DNA of 64,000 nt, taken from assembly GCF_000247695.1 (NCBI RefSeq), contig NW_004624800.1, positions 8,248,224-8,312,223 of the forward strand, written 5' to 3'. This DNA is from Heterocephalus glaber (lineage: Eukaryota > Chordata > Mammalia > Rodentia > Bathyergidae). A program made the position numbers and the translations under genes. Shown piece by piece: positions 37,044 to 48,562 of the stretch. Within the stretch, counting starts at the first letter, position 1. The number at the start of each line of letters is the position of its first letter. The notes under the pieces are model-generated. The model was given only the letters and a program-made list of their open reading frames with translations, did no database searches and was not told the origin of the DNA.

Positions 37044-37137
37044 CCGGGGAGTTAGCTCAGTGGAGCTGAGCCTGCCTTGCAGGTGCAAGGTCCTGAGTTC
37101 AACTCCAGATACCGAACAACAACAACAAAAACAAAAA
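37044..37137 (+). repeat. ID SINE, young copy with (AAC)n tail
   Basis: ID body with 'gttagctcagtgg' and 'gagttcaactcc', then an AAC-rich tail. A perfect 17-bp duplication (agaaaatcccctattgg) lies at 37027-37043 and 37138-37154, one of the longest in the window. Confidence 0.95.
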
Positions 37138-38309
37138 AGAAAATCCCCTATTGGAAATGAAGCTTGAGTATAGATGGGTTTGATACGTAGCTTTCCATGC
37201 CTGTTAATCCTCACTGTTAAGTAGCTTTAATTTCAAGTCATCCCTCCTTTTTGCTATTTAACCATAATGCTATCCTACAGTGCTAAATAGCTTCTGCTAG
37301 AGAAAATGAAATAACTATTCTATAACCCTTAGAGACTTAAGATGGGAATACACAACATGCTAAGAAACAGGTAAGTTAAAAACTTAAATAAAGCACCAAG
37401 GTCAGAAACTGAATTTTCCTCATGATAAATGACTTAATAAAAGAGATTAAAAAACAAGTGGTTATAACTACTACCATACTCCCAGTTCTGCCATAAAAAT
37501 AATGATTAAATCCAACAATAGGCTCAAAATCCCATTTTATTCACTGTAATAATAGATAGGGTTTTAAAGTCATTTTTATGGAAGCACAAATTTCTCAGTG
37601 AATGGAATGCTGCAGTTTCTCCTGGACTACAAAATAGGACTTTGCTCTTTGCAGCATTAGTCTCAGAGAACACAGATTCTTTGAGCCTCTGAAGCATAGA
37701 GGTTGTAATACCCTGAGATATCCCAGGGCTCCCTCACCTCTCCAGGTGCCCAAAGATGACACGCTATGGACAGGCAAGACTAAATTGGGGTTGCTTATAC
37801 AACTACTTTGCATGTTAGATAATTAAAGAGATGCTCTTCATGGTCCTATGGATTAGCATGCTTAAAATGCCCTTGTGCACATTAAACAGCAGTGACTCTT
37901 TCCCTAGATATTCGCAGCCCTGCTTGGCAGGGGTGGAAATTCAAATTTCACTCACCTCTCACCAGGGAGTCCTTATACAGTGAATACCTAGTGCAGCTGT
38001 ATGGTTGACCTTGTTCTCCTGTGCCTAAGAGAGAGTGCCCTTCTCACAAACTGACCCTTGTGTCCTCAGGAGTCTGTTGAATTTTTGGAATCTTAATAAG
38101 GCACTAATTCCTCCTTCGCAATTCAGAATTGGAATCTGAATTTTTTTCATTTCTCTGGATCTCAAGATATCTTCTGAGGTCCACTACAGACAGTTTATAA
38201 CCATTTGGGATGATCATATAATTTACCAGGTGAATGGTGCTGACTCTGTTGCTCTCCTGAAGTTCTCACTGATGCCCTAACCTGACTTGCTTTCTCCTTT
38301 GACTAACAG

Positions 38310-38560
38310 TGTGAGCTGCCCTCCTTGTGGCTCCAGGTGGGAAGCATATGCAGCTACCGCTCCCAGATGCCCACTACTGGGGTATCCCAGATGTGCGGTT
38401 GCTGTTCCGATCTGCGCCGGGGTCCACCGGCCCTGCAGGGACCAGAAAGTGATCACAGCTTCCCACAGCTCAGCCCCTGCAGCTGAGGGGCCTCAGCACC
38501 CAGCCCTCAGTCCCTGCAATGCACTCCCTCTCCACCTTAGACTGTTACCTCATTCTGTTC
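38310..38560. other. GC-rich block of unknown origin
   Basis: About 250 bp that is clearly GC-richer than its surroundings and holds several CpGs (accgctcccag, tgcggttgctgttccgat, tgcgccggggtccaccgg). A reading frame of 116 codons crosses it on the plus strand but runs on into the ID SINE at 38597 and has no recognised domain. It may be a fragment of an LTR, an L1 5' UTR or a processed transcript; I cannot decide. Confidence 0.4.
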
Positions 38561-38596
38561 TCTTTCTGTTACAGATGAGAAATAGTTTACACACTC

Positions 38597-38682
38597 CTTT
38601 TTTTTTTTGGTACTGGGAATCGAACTCAGGTCCTTGAGCTTGTGCAGCAGGTGGTGAAACCACTGAGCTAAATCCCCGGCCC
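38597..38682 (-). repeat. ID SINE, young copy (antisense)
   Basis: T-tail, 'ggtactgggaatcgaactca', 'ccactgagctaaatccccgg'. A 9-bp duplication tacacactc lies at 38588-38596 and 38683-38691. Confidence 0.93.
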
Positions 38683-38837
38683 TACACACTCATTTATACT
38701 ATGCATTTGAATTTCAAAAGATGCTAAAATATTTCTTATGTAACTATGTATCTAATTGGGAATTCTATGCTCTTCTGGGGAAGCAGTGCTTTTGTGAGAG
38801 CTTCAGACTGTATTATGGGAGCAAGAGGTGGATCTTA

Positions 38838-38901
38838 CAGCGCCTGCCTGGCAAGCTCAAGGTCCTGAATTTGATCGTTGATACCAAAAAGAAAAAAAGA
38901 A
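38838..38901 (+). repeat. 5'-truncated ID SINE
   Basis: Only the right part of ID is present (gcgcctgcctggcaagctca, then ctgaatttgatcg), with an A/G-rich tail. A perfect 15-bp duplication (aagaggtggatctta) at 38823-38837 and 38902-38916 shows it inserted already truncated; the A-box half was not lost later. Confidence 0.9.
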
Positions 38902-39744
38902 AAGAGGTGGATCTTATTTTAAGCAATCACTTTCCTTGTTTCTACTACCTTTGTTTCTGTTTTTCTTTACTTTGTCTGATGGTGTAAAAATACAGCAGTT
39001 GACACCCTTATATGTCTGTCACCGTCCTATAAATGACAATCAAACAAAGCAACTTACTTCCTCACATCTACAGATCTGCCTAGATTGGAATCTGAAGGCA
39101 TCTTAGTGCTGGGATATTATTACAAAACCACCCTGAGTCGTGTCATGTCATGACCATTACTGGAGATGCTATTTGTATCCACAGATTCAAACTCTCTCTC
39201 TCTTCTGTATGTCTGACAAATTGTTTCTCATTTTATTCAAAGTGATTTCCCAAAGAGTAAAACTGATTTTTAATTATTTAGAGGGATGGAGAAATGAGAC
39301 AGAGGTCATATTTAAATATCAAAGTATCCATATGTATGAGTCAGAAACTGAATCTATCTCTAGGTCTGATTTCTATACAGTAACAGCATGCAGTCCCTTA
39401 GCTTGATTCACTGCTTCTGGGTACAGCATCTTCAGAATGTAAGAGATCAAAAGATATTGACAAAAGTTACCACAACCTCACTCAAATATTATGTATAACT
39501 CAAAATATTTCAGGCAAATCTTTGATCTTATCTAAAGAGAGATAGTAGATAAATTATAGTGAAATACTGAGATGATTCTACAGTTTATGTATTTCAAGGA
39601 AAAAATCATATTTACTTAGATCAGAGGCTAAAAATTGGTCATTTTTTACAACATTGCTCCTTAGAAGACATTAAGACTACCAGATAACTCCTATAGTCAG
39701 AAGTGACTATGTGTTTGAACTTAATTTAACTAAATTTTTTGTGT

Positions 39745-39838
39745 CTCAAATGGCCCAGGTTAGGCTTAAACTTTTGCTCCTCCTACTTTAGCCTCCCAGC
39801 GTTCTGGGAAGACAGGTGTGGGCCACCATGCTTGGCTT
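39745..39838 (-). repeat. B1 SINE, diverged (antisense)
   Basis: 'tcaaatggcccaggttaggc', 'tttagcctcccagcgttctg', 'ggtgtgggccaccatgcttg' follow the reverse B1 order with many substitutions. Confidence 0.7.
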
Positions 39839-39914
39839 CTACATTTGCATGTTAACTAAGATGTTTTCTAGTATTTGTTACTCTGCAATCACTTTCTACT
39901 GAAAGTTTCTTTCG

Positions 39915-40262
39915 ATGATAGTGTGTGGGCCTATCGTAATAACATGCCGCAGACCGGATGGCTTAAGCAGAAGAATTTATTTCCCATAATTCTGGAAGCT
40001 ACAAATCCAAAGCCCATTGTGGCCTCTTTGGTTTCTCCTGAGGCCTCTATCTGTGGTCTGCAGGTGCTGTCTTCCCGTGTCCTCACATGGCTTCTTTGGA
40101 TGTCTGTGTCCTGGTCTCTGTTACCTCTAAGGACACCAGTATCATGTGTTAGACAGACCTTTAATAACAATCCTGTTTTATTTTACTTGTTTCGGGGCCC
40201 TGTCTCCACTTACATTCACATTCTGGGTTCCTGCGGTTGGGACTTCAATAGACAAGTTGATG
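39915..40262 (-). repeat. MaLR (MLT1-type) LTR, antisense
   Basis: The region reads 'taataacatgccgcagaccg', 'gatggcttaagcagaagaat', 'cataattctggaagctacaa', 'tcccgtgtcctcacatggct', 'ctctaaggacaccagtatca', the reverse of an MLT1-type LTR. A 131-codon frame overlaps it and is incidental. Confidence 0.7.
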
Positions 40263-40544
40263 GGGAATAAAGAAGCCCATGTTTAGTTCCTTTTTAATGA
40301 TGGCACACCAGCATTCCCCAGTAATCTCTTGAGCTGAATATTATAACATTGAAGCCAACTGCAGTATCTTTTTCAAACGTTTCACACTGTGCTATAAGAT
40401 TCCTCAACATACTCCACATTTACTTTCACTGCCCTCTGTAGATCAGTGCTTAAGTTCTACACATTCCACTTGAATAGTGGTTCTAAAACAAGTCTACATT
40501 TTCCAAAAATGATTATTATCCTTTATAACTTTTGCATGGCTCCT

Positions 40545-40568
40545 CGTGCTCACTTCGGCAGCACATAT
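40545..40568 (+). pseudogene. U6 snRNA 5'-end retropseudogene fragment (tailless)
   Basis: GTGCTCACTTCGGCAGCACA plus TATACT (40546-40571) matches nucleotides 1-26 of U6 spliceosomal snRNA with one difference (G7 to A). The rest of U6 (A-rich bulge, central and 3' parts) is absent and there is no poly(A). Perfect 17-bp direct repeats (acttttgcatggctcct) lie at 40528-40544 and 40569-40585. This fits the class of 3'-truncated, tailless retropseudogenes described for small RNAs in mammals. It cannot be functional: it lacks a U6 promoter and most of the RNA. Confidence 0.85.
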
Positions 40569-40751
40569 ACTTTTGCATGGCTCCTAACACAATGTAAGCA
40601 ACTAAAAAATCTTCTGGATGATTATGATGATAAATGTTTTTATTATATGTTGTTATACTAGTAAATGTTATAATTCTGACTTATATCCAGCTTGTGATTA
40701 ATTATGAGTCTCATTTTTTTCCTAGTTTCTTCAGCATAGAACCACTAATTT

Positions 40752-40852
40752 GTTGTTGTTGTTGTTGTTGTTGTTTGGTACCGGGGATCGAACTCAGAAC
40801 CTTGCACTTGCAAAGCAGGTGGCGGAACCACTGAGCTAAATCCCCGGCCCCC
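40752..40852 (-). repeat. ID SINE with (TTG)n tail (antisense)
   Basis: A TTG-repeat tail, 'ggtaccggggatcgaactca', 'ccactgagctaaatccccgg'. A perfect 14-bp duplication (agaaccactaattt) lies at 40738-40751 and 40853-40866. Confidence 0.95.
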
Positions 40853-41569
40853 AGAACCACTAATTTTTATTTGAACAGATGCTTGCTTAGCCAATGATTC
40901 AGAAAACTTTCAGAATTGTCCAGCATTACAAAACTCTATGTAAAAAGATTCTCAAGCCTGAAGATTTAAAGCAGTCAGCTTTCATTAAACCTACATTTTT
41001 AGAATTATCTTTTGCTAACCAGTTTGTATCACTGAACGCTTTTGGATTAATTTCCCACTATTCCCCAGTGAAAGTAACTTTGAGATACCATTTGAAAATT
41101 ATTTTTGCTAAAAGGTCACTTTCTACAGATCAAAAAATATAATAGGTGAACTTTTTCTGGGTGACAGTAGGACTTTTTTCCTCTTCCTAACAAGACCCAA
41201 AAGGGAGATTTCCTCTTAGAACTTCCAGTTCTGGTGCCCAAGATGCACAACAGAAAACTGTATCTGAAGCTTCTTAGAAATGCAGAAACCCAAGAAATAT
41301 CTTAGACATTCTGAGTCAGGACCTGTTGGGACAGAGAGGATGTTTCAGAATTGAATTGGTGCTTTTTACACATGGTCAGAGCTGAGAGCTTTGCTGAATA
41401 CAGGAGTGAATGACCCCTGAAGGTGGCTGAACATCAGAATCACTTAGGAGCCCTAAACCTGCTGCCTGGATTCTAGCCCACTGCTTGGGTGGAAACATTT
41501 TTAAAACTTCCTAGATGCATCTCATGGCTGCAACCAAAACAACCAAAAGGCTATACTGATGAGAAATTA

Positions 41570-41820
41570 GGAAATGGCATTATTAAGTATAACTTTAAAA
41601 AAAATAGGGAAAAAGAAAGAAGGGAATGGAATTAATATGCGAAAAAGAAAAAATGGAAACAAAGTCTTTGTAGATAGGGAAGTGTGGAGGGGTTGAAGGG
41701 AGGGCAGGGGGATGGGGAAAAAATAAGAACCAAGAGAGATGATGTAAAGGTGCAAATTTCCAATGATGAATGTCATTATATTGTATACCTTAAATGTACC
41801 AATAAAATTTTTTTTAAAAG
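41570..41820 (+). repeat. L1 3' UTR end
   Basis: Purine-rich stretch (gggagggcagggggatgggg), then 'aagaaccaagagagatgatg', 'gatgaatgtcattatattgt', 'taaatgtaccaataaaattt'. It is the sense counterpart of 59440-59700 and close to it in wording, so probably the same L1 subfamily. It lacks ORF2. Confidence 0.75.
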
Positions 41821-43133
41821 AAATGCTAAAAAGATAGTAACAAGACCAAATCTGAACATTTCATTCTTATAGTAAGGGGTTCAGTACAAACTGCCACACT
41901 GTGGATCATGGGCACAGAGGTGTCTGGTCCTGACTTGGTGCTTGCTGTAGTCAGTATCCTGAAGCTTTAGGCACATTGCAATTCCCTGGAAGATTTATTA
42001 CAACACAGATTGTTGGGACTATGTGCAGTGTTTTTTACTCCGTAGTTCTTGGTTGCGTCCAAAAATTCACATTTTGGGAAGTTTTAAAGATATACTGATG
42101 CTGCTAGTCCAGGAACACAATATGAGAACCAGTGTTATCAAGTTTCCACATTCACTGAATGGAAGATAACCTTTCATGCAGGTGGAGCTGTTGTTACCAT
42201 CTCCAGTTGAATAAATAAGAAACCATCAACCCAAGAGCCCTATACTTGTTTTCAAAGAACATTATGCTATATGAGCACTACAAGGTCTTCTCATAGAATC
42301 CTATATTACCTCCACGATCATGGGGGAGAAGTAAGACTACACATTTTCTATGGTATTCTTAACTGTTATTTTCAGTTCTTATAAATATAATAAATGGAGT
42401 GAATTAAAATGTAGATGGAACACATTTGATTTTAATTTATCAACTCATACTCACTAGTATTAAGTCTTTTTTCCTCAGTTGCAATGAGTGTTTAGAATTA
42501 ATTTCAAAATGGTGAAGGTAATATATGAGATAACCATCATTTTCTTTTGATTTTTCATCATAATGTTACAATCTTTGAAAAATTTCACTACTCAGAGACA
42601 TAGGCTTCCATACTGTGTATTATCTTGGGCTTCAACATGTCATGTATCATGGAGACGAAATAAAATATTCAAGTTGTCTTCATTTATTAAATCCCCACAT
42701 TGACCATGCTAAGAAATATCTCTTAAGTCTCCCACAATAATAGGTTGTATTTTCTGAGATCTGTTCAAAAGAAATTTCCTGTTAAATTACAAACTAGAAA
42801 ACTATGACCTCTAAGTGGTTTACCATGAGATATTTTTGTGGAATATCTAGTTGGTTCCATGTTTCTTATGTCCATAAACTTTCTCACCACTCCCCTCAGA
42901 TAATCAGAGAGAGAACCATCCCTTCAGAATGTACCTTCCACTGCCTGTCACCATTTGACATACATTAGTAATACTTGTTTCGCCTCCTATGATTTTGTGT
43001 AGTCACCATACCTGTGATTTCCTTTGAAATCTGTTTTCTATCTCCCTTCTCTCATTCTCTCTTCTACTCCTTAGTCTCAGTTGTCATCATTCTGATGCCT
43101 GGACTTCTTTTTTTTCTTTTTTTGAATTTTTTT

Positions 43134-43219
43134 GGGGTTTTTTTTTGTACTGGGGATTGAACTCGGGACCTTGCGCTTTAGAGGCAGGCAGCAGAACCAC
43201 TGAGCTAAATCTCTGGCCC
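43134..43219 (-). repeat. ID SINE (antisense)
   Basis: T-rich tail, 'gtactggggattgaactcgg', 'ccactgagctaaatctctgg'. Clear duplications were not found; the tail is broken up by other bases. Confidence 0.9.
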
Positions 43220-43689
43220 TCCCAGACTTGTTTCTTGATTCAGGTACCTTTTGATATCCTGTGTTGTGCTACCACCTTCATGATTCCTAAATCACTTGTC
43301 ATGCCATTGTTATGCTCAGTGACCTATGCTAATAAGACAGAGAGCTGTTAGGTTGTATGTCCCCAGACAAATGCAGGGCTTTCTTTCAAGAGCAGTGATC
43401 AAGTCTTCAAATGACCTTTTTGAATTTCATAATCTAAAGACAACAAGGCCCACCCTCCTCTCTCATGCTGAATATCAGAGGGTCTCATCTTCTCCCTCCA
43501 GTTCACAATGTCTTTCTTCCTCACCAACTATATGACCTGTAAAGTGTGTGACAGAAATGAAGTGTGGTGCTCACCCAGCTATTGGCTAAAAGCTTCCTTC
43601 TACCTTCTTACTCTGATGTAGTTCACATACATAAGACAATCTTATTTTTGAAGAATGATTATACAGTCTTATTTTTCAAAGCCCCATGC

Positions 43690-43860
43690 CACATCATCAA
43701 AATATGTCTCTGTAAATAGGGAAGGGTGGGCAGGGAAATGGGGAAAAAATAAGAACTAAGATACATCATGTAAAGGTACAAGATCCCAAGGATGAATGTA
43801 ACTGTATTTTATACCTAAAATGTACCAATAAACTTAATGAAAGAATAAAAAAAAAGAATT
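43690..43860 (+). repeat. L1 3' UTR end
   Basis: 'tctctgtaaatagggaaggg', 'ataagaactaagatacatca', 'acctaaaatgtaccaataaa' and an A-rich end. Same layout as 41570-41820 and 22310-22410. Confidence 0.75.
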
Positions 43861-46321
43861 ACAGAGACAGACAAGTGTACATTTTAATAAAATCAAAGCT
43901 ATTTAAAAAAATATGTGCAGAGATTTCTACCCGGCATTTCCACACAATCCAAAGGAAAAGTGGGCTTAGTGTAAAATGTATCATGACTATTATCTCTTTG
44001 TTTTTGTATATCCTGGTGACTTAGCCTTAAGAGTGATAAAATTATATTGAACTAGTACAGAATTAACCAGGATTAAAAATTTTAATTCATATTTAAAAAA
44101 TATGTAGTACTCAATCCATAACATATGTAATGGTCAACACTGCAAACAAATAGAGGTGTTGAAAAAGACAACCAATCCTAAACATAAAATCCATAATGCT
44201 GCTTTAGGCACTTCATATACCTAAACAAATAACTACATACATAAATAGAATTCCTTTTACTTGGCAGAGAAGTGTTATTTGTGTACACTTCTCCTATGTG
44301 GGAGTTTTTTTCTGTCACAGTTTTGTGTCTAAATTGTTCATATGTGCTGCCAATACATGATTGCAATTATAATTTAAAAATAAAAGCAATTCGATGTTTC
44401 TTCCGTTTTCTGAGCAAGATAATTATATTTCTTTGGAATATAAATTGCCACCATTTTTAGAATTAGAAATTTTTCATAGAACAATTAAGTCTTTGCTGAA
44501 ACATGAAATAGAAGATAGTTCTAGAGAAGATTACAGCGTTTCAATTCACTGCTTCCAATGAGAGTTTTAAAAATTGGCTTAACATTGCCTAAAGTCACCT
44601 CTGATGCTAAGATGTCAAGCTGTATATTTGGAATAAGCATAAATGCATTCAACAATATAAGTAATTCTTATAAACTATAAAGTTATTCAAGTGAATCGAA
44701 TAATATTTCTAAATATCATCAAAAACAAGAAAAATCATATGGTTATAATAAGTCAAACTTTTAGGAAGTAAAACTTTTAGGTAAAATTTGAAAACATATG
44801 CCCACCATCTTGTTTCTTTTATAGAAGGCATGGTTAAAAAAACTAAAAAGAAAATTGTTTAAAGTTATTTTTAAAATGAAATAAAAACTCCCCTTATTTC
44901 TAAATAACCACTTGATTCAAAGTCATTAGTTTTATATTAGAACTCTGGGGGTAATTTCATTTTTACACTGCTACTTAATTATACATCTTCCCTTTCTATC
45001 CCTGTAAGACTTCAGAGTTGTTTCCATTGTTCTGATATAACTTGTGAATGCTGTGCTACTGTAAGTTGCTTTGTAGTAGAAAAAACTTACGAAGCCTTAT
45101 ATTCGAGGAAGACTAGAGTAATAGCCTTCTGGTGATGAAAGGATCTTCCAAAAGGAACAAAGGTTCTGGGAGTCCCTGTGAGACAAGCTGTGTCCTGAAC
45201 TCTGACTGATACTATCTCTGATTCCCACAGAAGACTCCATGACAGTGGGGGAAGCACAGTCCTGGACACATGTTTGGTTCATATGAAAGCAGTAAACTAC
45301 CCTAACGTCAGAAGGCAAGTTAAAATTCAATGCCTTCATTGTGAGCTAGGAATAATATTTATGCCACGGAAGTTAAGACCTGCTGATAAGACACCCTGCA
45401 CACTGCCTATATGATGTTTGATTCAGAAGGTACTCTCAAGAAATTAATACTCTCAAAACCTCAGTCCCTGGGGTCAAGAATCCACCTGCAGCCTGAGGAT
45501 TGTTCCAGATGGTGGATGTGAAGTCATCAGAATCCTGTGTGGTCCAGGAGGAAGACTCTTTTCTCTTATAATCTGCACCTAAGACTGCTATGTCCAGGGC
45601 TGTTCTGGATACTCTCAAAGGTGAAGAAACAGTTTTGCTGGTAGCAGTCATATACTTACTTGCTATTATTATTTACACCTGATCACTTTTCACTTTTCAG
45701 AGATTTCTGGCATCTTGTCCCCAACATGGATCCTTTCATTTTCAGAGTACTTAAGAAAGGGTTTTCTCTCTTCTTAAGCCCAAAGAAGGGCTGGGGGTTC
45801 TAAAATCACCCATACACCTTTCTTTTGGGTGAGAAATTATTTTTTTTGCTTTGTAGGGATGACTAAGAGGACTGATGATCCAGCACAGGAAGTCAGTGAG
45901 GCTGTAGCCTGGAGGAGGAGGTGTTGAACAGACTACAGGATGGACATCAGAGGTGGCAGAGGATAGAGGAGTGGTTTCTAGGAAATATCTTTTAAAAATG
46001 AACTCTTCACTCATTGAAGTCACTTTCAAATCTCCACCATCTAGTTCTTTTCTGTGAGTGCTGGATTCTATCAATCTAAACAGAAAAGAAGTGGCTTCCT
46101 CAAAATATTTTTAAGGAAGGTACCATATTTTGGCTTTGTGAGCTTCGGTAGATTTCCTCAGGGGGCGGTGGTGAAGAGACACAGAGATTCACACTTGGGC
46201 CCCAAACTATCTTTGGTGGTTCCTGACTTCCAGAGGCCCCTGTCTGTACCTCCATAAAGAGAAGAAAGAGTGAGGAAATGAATACAGTTTGATTATAACT
46301 CATGTCTCCTTATCCTGTGTT

Positions 46322-46675
46322 TGCTGTCTTTCCGTCACTGTGACAAAATACCAGAGAAAATCAACATAAAGGAGAAAAGATTTATGTATTTTAGCTCATA
46401 GTTCTAGTCCATGGTGGCTTTGCTTTGTCTTTTTGGGCCCATGGTGAAGCAGAACACCATAGTGGGAAGCTCGCAGCAGAGAAAATGTGCTCACCTCATG
46501 GGGGTCAGGAAATGAAGAGTGAAAGGAAAGAACAGGGATCCCAAAATCCCCTTCAAGAAAACCCCTGAAATAACCTAACTTTTGCTAGACCCTACCTCCC
46601 AATGTTGAAAAGAGCTAATGAACAACCCTTTAACACAGAGGCCTCTGGAGGATTTTTCAGATGCGAACCATAATA
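46322..46675 (-). repeat. Rodent MaLR LTR (MT/ORR1-like), antisense
   Basis: 'cactgtgacaaaataccaga', 'ggagaaaagatttatgtatt', 'gttctagtccatggtggctt', 'ccatggtgaagcagaacacc', 'cacctcatgggggtcaggaa', 'cagatgcgaaccataatatt' are in the order of a rodent MaLR LTR read backwards. Its sister copy is at 6662-7055. Confidence 0.65.
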
Positions 46676-46725
46676 TTCCTGACTTTTTCTTTCTATACTT
46701 GAGTAATTCTTAAGAAGGGGCATAG

Positions 46726-46906
46726 GGGCTGGGGATTTAGCTCAGTGGTTCCGCCACTTGCCTTGCAAGTGCAAGGACCTGAGTTCGATTCCCAGTAGCA
46801 CCCCCTAAAAAAAGAATCTCTTTCTGGGCTGGGGATTTAGCTCAATGGTTCCACCACCTGCCTCGGAAGTGCAAGGACCCAAGTTCAATCCCCGCTACCA
46901 AAAAAA
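46726..46906 (+). repeat. Tandem dimer of ID SINEs inside one target duplication
   Basis: Monomer 1 begins at 46726 (ggggctggggatttagctca) and ends near 46800; a linker 'ccccctaaaaaaagaatctc' plus 'tttct' follows; monomer 2 runs from 46826 to about 46899 with an A tail. A perfect 14-bp duplication (aagaaggggcatag) lies at 46712-46725 and 46907-46920, outside both units. There is no second duplication around monomer 2, so the pair either inserted together or formed by a later exchange. Confidence 0.92.
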
Positions 46907-47721
46907 AAGAAGGGGCATAGCTGTTCATCTCAACTGTCCTCTCAGAAGTTCTCCTAATGAGAGGTTATTTGGGTAATAAGTGTAACTTGTACAAATATGC
47001 CATTCCTGCCCCACTTTGACATCAGTTAGCATCTTTGGTGCTGGTTTAATCTATATTCTTAGCCTCAGTCAACTGACATGTGTAACACATGCAGAGACTG
47101 AAAAACTAACAAGGCTAGGACTCTACCCTGGACCCACATCATCACAATTGGAGGCCTGTGCCCTGGCATTAGAATCTTACAAGTCCCCAAGTGGTTCTGA
47201 TGGATCTCTTAAGGATAAAAGAAGAAAAAAGTAACAAAATTTTAATCAAATAGCCAATTATATCTCTATACAACTGAGCTATCATTTAATACAAATAATG
47301 AACAAACACTTTAACCACTGTCTGATTTAGACAGTATGAAAGCCACAGGACAAAAGGAGCAACTCTACAGAAAGGGAGTTGGCATCAAAACTACATTGGT
47401 AGGAATCATATTGTTCTGATGAGTATGAAGACTAAAAATCTCAGTTTACCCACGTCAGGTGAATTCCCAAAGTCCAGCTATGAATCTGCAGGGTGGAGGG
47501 TAGGAAATGATAGTAGATGCTTGAAACTACTTTTCCCTCTAGTGTCTGCCTTTATTATAGGAGGCAGCTTATGTTGCTCAAAGCATTGCCCTAACTATGG
47601 TTTAATTTATAATCCAGAGACAGATGGTAGGGGACACAAAGGCATTAGCACTTGGATCATATCCAGAGGAGGGGCAATAGACAATTCACATGAGTTTAAT
47701 TTTTTCTCTATCTCTTTTTAA

Positions 47722-48562
47722 TTTTTTTTATTACTACATGTTTGCCATACATAAGGATCACATTCATCATAGGTAATTTGTAGCTATACATAAGATATTT
47801 CAATTCTTTTTTCCCATTCCCTTCCCCTTCCCTTAACCCTTTATCTCCTCCCCATTTACAAAAGCTTTGTTTCCATTTTTTCTTCCATTCTCTTTTTAAT
47901 CCTTTCCCCCTTCCTTATCTTCCCCTTACCCTCACCTTGTTCCCTTTCTCATTTGTACATATTCTTCCTACTTCCCAATATCTATACTCCATTGTGCTCC
48001 TTATGTACTCTTTGGTTTTCTTACACAAGAGAAACAGTGCAATATTTAAATTTGTGTATCTGATTTATTTCACTTAAAATTATGGTCTTGAAGTACATCC
48101 ATTTACCTAAAGTTGTTTCAAGTTTATCCTTCTTTATGGCAGGGTACTACTTCATTGTATATGAAAACTACACTTTATCCATTCAACCATTGATGGGCAT
48201 ATAAGCTGTTTCTAAGATTTAGCTATTACAAATTACGCTATTATAAACATGGGTATGCATGTATCACTGTGGTATGATACTTTTAACTCTTTCATAAAGA
48301 TATCTAGAAGGGGAATAGCTGGGTCACATGGAACCTCTAGTCTCAGTTTTTTGAGGGATCTTGATACTGACTTCCATGGTGGTTGTACCAATTTACACTC
48401 CCACCAACAATGGTTCCTTTTTCCCCAAAGCCCCACCAGCATTTATTATTGTTTGATTTCTTGATGAAAGCCATTCTTTCTGGAGTGAGATGAAATCTCA
48501 GTGTTGTTTTAATTTGCAGTTAATGAATGACCAGTGATGTTGGACATTTTTTCATATATTCA
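47722..48562 (-). repeat. L1 3' fragment (ORF2 C-terminus and 3' UTR), antisense
   Basis: On the minus strand a frame contains WWECKLVQPPWKSV, DPAIPLL and FMKELKVSYHSD, the L1 ORF2 C-terminal signature. The plus strand reads 'ggaatagctgggtcacatgg', 'tttacactcccaccaacaat', 'agtgatgttggacatttttt'. The 3' UTR side (47740-48000) is C/T-rich as in the other L1 copies. It abuts a B1-dID on its right. Confidence 0.85.

Noticed and set aside
39875..40270. 131-codon open frame, plus strand
   Set aside because: Lies over an antisense MaLR LTR, so it is repeat sequence and not a gene.
40545..40571. Functional U6 snRNA gene
   Set aside because: Only the first 26 nucleotides are present, with no upstream U6 promoter elements (TATA, PSE) seen and no terminator.
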